Source: Branchinecta lynchi
Taxonomy: Eukaryota > Arthropoda > Branchiopoda > Anostraca > Branchinectidae
Length of the DNA: 64,000 bases
Assembly (NCBI GenBank): GCA_023053575.1
Contig: JAKZAP010000016.1
Location: 8,490,046 to 8,554,045, forward strand
Reading direction: 5' to 3'
How positions within the stretch are numbered: position 1 is the first letter of the stretch; each line of letters starts with the position of its first letter. This document shows, piece by piece, positions 56,622 to 64,000 of this stretch. A model generated the notes under the pieces. It saw only the letters and a list, made by a program, of their open reading frames with translations, ran no database searches and had not been told where the DNA came from. The position numbers and the translations under genes were made by a program.

Positions 56622-58052
56622 AAGACCAAAGGTTTCGATGGGATCCCAAAAATTCAATATCTGATCCAGACAACTGGGTCTTGTCTTAGCCAGATCCAGT
56701 CTTCGCCAGACTCCTTGAACATTTTTACAATTAAAATTCAGAAACAGATTAAGGCCAAATAGCTAATCACCTGAGAAAACCAAGTTCGGATTTGGATTCA
56801 GCATGTGTGTTTACCCCTATAAGTCATATCTGTTTTGACGAAAACTTCCTGCCACTTCTGCCAATTTCCCGGTTCCGGCCGAACTCCAGAACTACTTGTC
56901 CGGCGAAAAAAGGAAGCTCAAACACGAAATCAGGGTATCTTCTTTCCCCAGTAATGAACATCTAATCAACTTCAAATAGAAATTTAGCTTATAACAAATT
57001 TTCCGATTCCAGCCGGATTCCGGTCAAACTATATGTCCGGGTAAAATACGATTGTCATACAGGGACTCAGCATCTCTTCTTACCCCTAAATCGCTTATCT
57101 AATCAACTAGAAATACAACTTTGACTTCCAACAGTTTTCCGGTTTTGGCCGGATTCCGGACGAACTACATGTCCGGGTAGAAACTTGTTTTCACATAAGT
57201 GTTCAGCATGTCTTCTTGCCCTAAATCGAACATCTAATCAACTCCAAATAAAACTTTTAATTTTGACAAACTTTCCGGTTTGGGCCGGATTCCGGTCGAA
57301 ATACTTGTCCGTCGAGAAAATAGTTTTCACCATCGTCTTCAGCATGTCTTCCTACCTCTAAATCAAACATTTAATCAACTTCAAATAAAACTTTTACTTT
57401 CAACAAACTTTCCGGTTTGGGCCGGATTCCGGGCGAAATACTTGTCCGTCGAGAAAATAGTTTTCACCATCGTCTTCAGCATGTCTTCCTACCCCTAAAT
57501 CGAACATCTAATCAATTTCAAATAAAACTTTTACTTTCAACAAACTTTCCGGTTTGGGCCGGATTCCGGGCGAAATACTTGTCCGTCGAGAAAATAATTT
57601 TCACCATCTTCTTCAGCATGTCTTCCTACCCCTAAATCGAACATCTAATCAACTTCAAATAAAACTTTTACTTTCAACAAACTTTCCGGTTTTGGCCGGA
57701 TTCCGGGCGAACTACTTGTCCGATGACACAATGGTTTTCACCATCGTGTTCAGCATGTCTTCTTACCCCATAATCGACTATCACATTAGCTGTTTCAAAA
57801 TATTTTGTTTGTCCCTTAATTTGAATCCCCTCCCCCACCCCTAAATGTAGAGCTACAAAGCCCATCTACGAACTTGACTGGTCCGACGACCCAACGAACC
57901 CTCACACCAAGTTTCATCAAAATATCTCATTCCCTTCGAGAGTTATCGTGCTTACAGACGGACGGACAGACGGACGGACGGACGGACGGACAGACGGACA
58001 ACTTTTGCGATGTCATAGGTATCCCTCCACTTACGTTTTGGGATCCCAAAAA
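56622..58052 (+). mobile_element. 137-bp-core element, full copy with 6 tandem units
   Basis: Nearly identical to 42604-44284 at both ends and in the core, but with two fewer 137-bp units (CCGGATTCCGG near 57013, 57150, 57287, 57424, 57561, 57698) and a longer GGAC tract (57958-57995). Confidence 0.8.
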
Positions 58053-58741
58053 CAAGTATGTTTTATAAGCTAATGAGATATTCCTTTAAGGGGTAAGGAG
58101 GCTCACTGAATCCACATCTGAACTTAGTTTTCTTGCCGGATAAATGATTCACCAGGAATTAGGCCGAAACGGGAAATTTGGTTGAAATTCAAAGTTGTTT
58201 CTGAAGTGGATTAGAGATTCGGCATCGGGATAAGGAAGGATGCTGAACGGAATTTTGAACTTCCGATCCTTGACGGATAAGCTGGCAAAATTTGCAAAAA
58301 CCTGGAAATTTGGATTGAAAGGTTCGGCTGTCAGTGCCATTAGATCTTTTGCTCTGCATGCAGTTCGCCGTGAATGCTGCTAAAGTACGAGGACTTTGGT
58401 AAAAGACTGTTTTGAAGATTGTAGATATGAGATACTGGAGTAAACATGCTTTTTATTTGTGCAATGATGCGCACTTTAAGGACGCTAAAGATTCATCTGT
58501 AATGAACACTATCGAAACACAAATGATGATAAGCTCATTGGAATCATGAAAATGTATATTTTGCTCAGAAGTGTTGTCTGTACTTTAAGAAATTCACTTT
58601 GAGCAAAACCTTGAGGCAAAAACGATTATGGGTCCTTTGGGGTCTTGCATATATATCGTTACGACAGGTTATATCGTATATATCGTTACGACAGGTCCGT
58701 ATCGACAGGTGCAAAACGGATAGGTCAACTACATTTCGTTA

Positions 58742-58784
58742 GAGCTCTATTTCGGCCCTTCTGGCAAGGGTCCTCTTCAGGCTC
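58742..58784 (-). ncRNA. Hammerhead-like motif, copy E
   Basis: GAGC, CTGAAGA, a 20-nt stem-loop II, GAA, then ATAG rather than ATAT, A, GCTC. Stem I is fully paired, but the loss of U16.1 should impair cleavage. It lies within the 115-bp-unit part of a large element in the 5' flank. Confidence 0.5.
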
Positions 58785-60582
58785 AAGCCGGAAAATAAAC
58801 TCGTTAAAGTATTTCTTTTACTTTTCGGTTCAGAAACGCACGTAAAGGGTGCTAAAAATTAATTTTTGAGCAAAACCGTTACGATAAAATGTATACTTTG
58901 CTTAAAAGTATTTTTTGTACTTTGTGGTTCTTTGTGACAATTTCTAAGCCAATCTTGTCAAGTTAAGGTTCATCGCCCTAGCACATCTGGAAGTACTTAA
59001 TTCGCGATCACCGCATTCCCCTCACCAACTCCCCCGACAGTGCCCGAACCCGTACAGTTTTGTCGCTGATGTATCTAGTTCTTGTTCTTCCCACCAAGTT
59101 TTATCGCAATCGCTCCACTGCAAGCGTGTCAAAAGATTTTCGGTCCCCCTCTTCACATTCAACGGATCCGGTCTGGACTTAAAACGGGACATCCAAGACA
59201 CGAGGTCTTTCCAATTATCAAGTTTCGTTAATATCCGACCACTCGTCAAAAGTTGTTCAAACATCAAGATTCCAGATTCCCCTCCCTCGACTCCCCCGCG
59301 ATGGTTGGGTCAGGGAACTGACAATTTCTAAGCCATCATGTCAAGTCTATAATATTCAAGCCAAGTTTCACCGTCGTAGCATATCTGGAAATACCATAAC
59401 TTGGGATAACCAGAATTCCGGACTCCCCCCAGAGGGTCCAAATCCGATCCGGTTCTGACCCTATCGTATCTAGTTCTTGTGCTCATCTTTCCCACCAAGT
59501 TTGATCACAATTGCTGCACTATAAGTGTGTCACACGATTTCCAGTTCCCCCCTCCAACACTCGACTCTAAGTGTTTCACGAGATTTCTTGCACCCCCCTC
59601 CATCTCCCCCCCCCCAGTTATTGGATTCGTTCCGAACTTGAAATTGATCGATCATCTGAGACACTTGTTCTTGACACTTGTCAAGTTTCATTCATGCCCG
59701 ATCACCCGTTCTAAAGTTATGCATGTCACTAGATGCTGGATTCCCCATCCCTTCACTCCCCCAATATCACCGTATCGGGGAAGGAATTATTTCCAAGTCA
59801 ACCTAGGAGAGTACCTAATATGTCTGCCAAATTTCATGGTCATAGTACATCTTAAAGTACCCTAACTCGAGATCACCGCGGAAATCCAAGAAACCCCACC
59901 GACACCCTCCGCTGCGACACGATCCGGTCCTATTTTGTCAATAAAGTATCTAGGGTTAATGCTCGTTCTTCCCATGAAGTTCCATCCGATCCCTCGACCC
60001 TAAGCGTTTCAAAAGATTTCGAGTCCCCCCTCTATTCCCACCCCGGTTATCGGATCCGGGCCAGATTTGAAACTGAAAATCCGAGACACTTGTTCTTCAT
60101 ACTTGTCAAGTTCCGATTACCCGTTCCAAAGTTATCTATGATTCTAGTTTCCGGATTCCCCATCCCTCCAGCCAGGAGATTTCCGGTTCCCCCCTCTAGC
60201 CCCTCCCCCCACAGGTATCGAATCTGGTTACGATTTGAAACTAAATATCCGAAACACTTGTTCTTGACACATGTCAAGTTTCACGCATGTCCGATTACCC
60301 TTTCCAAAGTTATGCATGTTAAGTTTCCGGATTTCCGCCCTCCACTCGCCCCACTATGATCGCATCTTGAAAGTCATTATTTCCAAGTTAATCTGGTCGG
60401 TTCCCTGATATGCCTGCCAAGTTTCATTATCCTAGCTTATGTGGAAGCGTCTCACGAGATTTGTTTAGTTTAAGTTTAGTTAGCATAGTAACTCTAGTTA
60501 TTTTGCTCTGGTTAGCATTTAGCATTCCTTCTAATCTTTAAACCATATCTGCTCCCACATTCGCTTCTCAATACATCAAGTC

Positions 60583-60650
60583 GTAGCGCCATGGTAAAGC
60601 GGTGGACCTACGCCACAGAGGTCCGTAGATCGATACCACATTTGGGCAGA
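60583..60650 (+). pseudogene. tRNA-like sequence, SINE-type
   Basis: GTAGCGCCATGGTAAAGCGG (A box-like) and GATCGATAC (B box, fits GWTCRANNC), with an anticodon-like hairpin GGACCT...AGGTCC between. Loop base 33 is not T, so it is not a canonical tRNA. Confidence 0.45.
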
Positions 60651-61835
60651 GCTCTTTTTGCTACCTTCTGCTCCGCTTTGGCTACCGTTGTTCCTAGTTT
60701 CCGGATCCGGGGAAAGTTGGATTGGGGAAGTGATTATTTGTAAGTTAATTTGGTCGGGTCCCTGATACGCCTGCGAAGTTTCATCGTCCTAGCTTGTGAG
60801 GAAGTGCCCGAACTAGGTCAACCCCTACTAAGGTTCAACAACATATTATACCAACCCCTTCGACCTTCGATTGTTCTAGCTCTCTGCGAACGAATTTAAG
60901 CAAAGAATGACTCATCCACGAGCAGAGCTATACTAGTGTGAAGAAATAATGACTCATCCATGCGCAGAGCTATACTAGTGTGAAGAAAGGGGGGTTGGAC
61001 AAAAGCTAGAAAAAATGTTTCAAAGATTTCGGGTGTCCACCTCCAGCCCCCCCCCCCAGTTATCAGATGCGATCCGAATTTGACAATGAATATCCAAGAC
61101 ACTTGCTCTTGATACCTGTCAAGTTTAATGCACACCCGGTTACGAATGTTACTAATTTCCGGATTCCCCATCTTGCCACTCACCCATTGATGGTCGGAAC
61201 AGGGAAGTGATTATTTCCAAGTTAATCCAGTTGGTCCCTGATATGCGTGCCAAGTTTTATCATCCTAGGTCATGTGGAAGTGCCCAAACTAGCAAAATGC
61301 GGACAGACCGACAGACATTACGATCTCTATATGGCACTTGAGTAAGCTCAAGTGCCTTAAAAAATATCTACTTCTCTCAAATTTCATATTCCTAATATAG
61401 CCCAACTTTCTAATGGTCCCGTTTAAGAAAGGAGCAAGGGTTGCGCTTTAATTTAGTTAGCAGTAAGCGAACCTTTAAAGTTTAGCTGACACAAGGGTAA
61501 GACATTTCTCATTCCCAATCCCAAACGCAGAAATGAAAAGATAATCTTGATAATAACCCAGAATAAAATGCTGGAAGGCAGTATTTTCGGACCCACTGGA
61601 AAATAGTAATTTTTTATTTCTGTAAGTTTTTCTGTTTACGGAGATACTTTGGCTACACTGTGGAACATCCTCAGCACACATCTCCTCTATGGCAGTCCTC
61701 TCTGACACAGACTTTGTCCAAGGCTTGTACGAAGCTCCAAAGTGAAGGTACGAAGCTTTCCAAAATGCAACATCACATCGCAACACAGTTCTTGACAGAC
61801 GCAAGCTGGTTAATGAGTTCCAATACTGACAGTGC

Positions 61836-62395
61836 CACACTATCAGAAGTTTCATAACAGACAACAGAAGGATGTGCGGTTTCAACAGACAATGCGTAAC
61901 CGACAACACTTCAGATGTTGTCTGCTGTGTTCGAAAATGTTATGCATAACAACGTTGCCATCAGGAAGAGACGAAAAATAGCCAAAAAGCATCTGCTGAA
62001 TTTTCTGACATCATCACGACAAATAAAAAAGTCAGTGGATGGCTTTTTCATTTGTTTTTTGGCTCTTCCTGGCAATGAATATATTTCCCATCAAAATTGA
62101 CGGAGTAAACAAAACAGAAAAGACGATAAAAAAACAACAACACGCAATACAACATTAATGTAAAGGATACGAACATTAGCACGTAAATGAGTCGTATAAA
62201 CCGTGGGATCTGTTAATGAACTATCAAACTTCTTTATTCTTGCCTCAATCGCAGTCACAGGATCGGCAAGATGGTACTTAGTACTGTGCTTGTTCTGCAT
62301 AACATTTAACATGTATAACGTTTTACTACAGAACAGATAGCATCCCTAGTGTTGTATCCTTCAGTTGTCTGTTCTGTTACAAAACTTCTGACAGT
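61836..62395. mobile_element. CACTGTCAG-family MITE, with internal insertion
   Basis: CACACTATCAGAAGTTTCATA to AAAACTTCTGACAGT; GCGGTTTCAACAGACAATG inside. A ~200-bp stretch (about 62095-62320) has no counterpart in other copies. Confidence 0.6.
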
Positions 62396-62399
62396 AAAC

Positions 62400-63480
62400 A
62401 TGCACTCACATAATTTGTACGTGAAACCAGTGGAGTAGATCTGTAAGAATAGGCGCGGCCAGGCCGCGGCATACCCAATCCTAAATCGATACCTTGTCTG
62501 GGAATAAAGTATCAGTTGGCTAGCCAGATCGATTCCTGGCGGAGGACTAATGAAACAAAGGTTCAGGACCTACAACTTTGAAAATTTCATGGTTCAGGTT
62601 CTCTCGAACAACTCTGTTACAGTTACGGAAAGCGGTTTTGAGCCATCGGGACAAATACTCACTGTGCTCGTCTGGTACTCTGAATTCTATAGACTTAATA
62701 TTTAATTATTAATATGACCCGGACCCTTTTTGCTGAGACTCGCGGGGTTCGGCTTTTGAATCGCACATAGTTGGCTGACAAAGCAACCGAAGATCGGTTA
62801 TGGTCCGGGAACATCCGCGTCAGTATCGCCAAAAAGACCATTCTCTGGCTCCCATCAGAATCAATATGATAGTAACCTCTACTAAGCTAGAAACAAAAGA
62901 CCATTTGAAAAAAATCCGACGCTTTTTATTGAAGAAATTTCATATACAAAACACACATAAAGTACTTAATTCAAAGAAAAGCTGAAAGAAAAAGTTGGAT
63001 ATCTCAACGCTGATTCACTGAAAAACTCTTATTACAGTAAACAACAAAGCTAAGATGAAACCAGTTTTAGCCCCTCCCCATTCAATGTAATTAGTAACGG
63101 TTGCTGGGGATGTAAGCGATTCCTGGTTATAGCGAGAATCAAGAATGTCTGGAAAGGAGTCCGCTACGAACGCTTGAATAGCTCCCTATTATTCACTCAT
63201 TAGCAAAAAGCTGGGGGAGGAACTAGAACCTACTTTAGTAGCTGCAAGACTGTCTTCCTTGCAGCACTGCTATCTTCCATCCGTCAAAGAATCCCTCCAT
63301 TTATCAAGTTGGGACTGCTCTTAATAGCGTTCTGGACAGTATAGTTTGAATTCTAGTGCGTGCTGCACCAAGGAACTGCTATAATCAGCAGAAGAGGATA
63401 TGAAGTACGCAACAACTTCTACTTCCTTCAATGCCGGCACAAGATTGTGAGAAAGAAAGGTGCTGGACATATTATTTATC
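62400..63480. other. Unrecognised intergenic stretch
   Basis: No gene, no tandem structure and no relation to the other families that I can see. Confidence 0.5.
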
Positions 63481-63485
63481 TAGCA

Positions 63486-63980
63486 ATAGTTGCGTTTTTG
63501 CAGATACCATAGTATCTGAATACCACGGTCTAAATTTGTTTTTTGCGGTTACAGTGGTATCTGATATCACAGTCAAAAGGCGTATTTGCAGTTATCGTCG
63601 TATCTGGCCAGATACCGTGGTATCTGATATTTAGATACCTCGGTCCAACCGTGATGGCTGATCGTAGTATTGTTTGTTTGTGTGGTTTAATGGAGCTTCC
63701 AGAATTTCTTCTCTATGCTCCATCTGATCGTAGTATCGGAAAAAGTCATCTCACTTTCATCATCACCAACAATAGAGTCTAGGATTTTGTCAAATTGGTT
63801 GGAAAGAAGTTTGGCAATTAGTGATGTGACTGAATATAGTTCGAAATGGGCAATTTCGGCGACTGTCGATTTTGCAGAGCAACCGTAGTACCAGATACCA
63901 CGGTAGCTGAAAAAACAACTAATTGTAGATCCAGTTACCACGATAACAGATATCTTGTTATCTGAAAAAACGCAACTAAT
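63486..63980. mobile_element. TIR element, ~495 bp (ATAGTTGCGTTTTTGCAGATA)
   Basis: ATAGTTGCGTTTTTGCAGATA at the left and TCTGAAAAAACGCAACTAAT at the right; many internal GATACCNNGGTATCTGA palindromes. Related to 17342-17690. Confidence 0.7.
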
Positions 63981-64000
63981 GTTTGAACGTCTCAACTGTT

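Larger units (their letters stand above)
58400..61355 (+). repeat. Composite tandem-unit element, longest copy
   Basis: About 58450-58935 holds ~115-bp units (TTTGAGCAAAACC words); 58940-61350 holds ~430-bp units (AAACT...GACACTTGTTCTTGA recurs near 59650, 60080, 60250, 61090). It ends CTATATGGCACTTGAGTAAG then CTCAAGTGCC, a terminal hairpin. Hammerhead copy E and a tRNA-like sequence are embedded. Confidence 0.7.

Overview
This is a eukaryotic (metazoan) window dominated by one gene: a fibrillar procollagen alpha chain on the minus strand. It starts at an ATG at 54742 and runs off the low-coordinate edge. I mapped 21 GT-AG exons that join with perfect phase continuity into about 1156 codons: signal peptide, acidic Tyr-rich segment, Ala/Pro-rich linker, von Willebrand factor C (VWC) domain, 13-triplet minor helix, N-telopeptide, and about 870 residues of the major Gly-X-Y helix. 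The last ~140 helix residues, the C-telopeptide and the C-propeptide lie outside the window. The helix is collinear with vertebrate clade A fibrillar collagens: KGHR falls at helix residue 84 (87 in vertebrates) and GFPGER at 499-504 (502-507), a constant offset of one triplet. The large repeat-filled introns and this architecture suggest an invertebrate bilaterian, probably marine; I cannot name the species.

Layout: 1-34199 holds exons 6-21 (telopeptide and helix). 36551-40507 holds exons 3-5 (VWC and start of the minor helix). 47982-48143 is the Ala/Pro linker exon. 54565-54742 is the signal-peptide exon, with a strong Kozak context and in-frame stops just upstream. 54743-64000 is 5' flank, almost all repeats, with no second gene that I can support.

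The introns are a museum of mobile elements: a 5'-truncated LINE reverse transcriptase (about 52860-54345), two 3' ends of another LINE with 5-bp-unit tails, older LINE fragments, several MITE families with clean target-site duplications (3-bp, TA and 8-bp), a non-autonomous element with a 137-bp tandem core, a large element of ~430-bp and ~115-bp tandem units that split a LINE, and several long foldbacks.

The most striking non-coding signal is a dispersed family of six minimal hammerhead-ribozyme-like motifs with covarying stem I and a self-complementary AUAU in place of stem III. This is the form expected of dimer-acting hammerheads associated with Penelope-like retroelements. In the collagen itself the main oddities are a Gly-to-Ala break in the helix just before an RGD, a VWC domain with two extra cysteines, six introns that split Gly codons, and two MITEs inserted 22 and 32 bases upstream of 3' splice sites.
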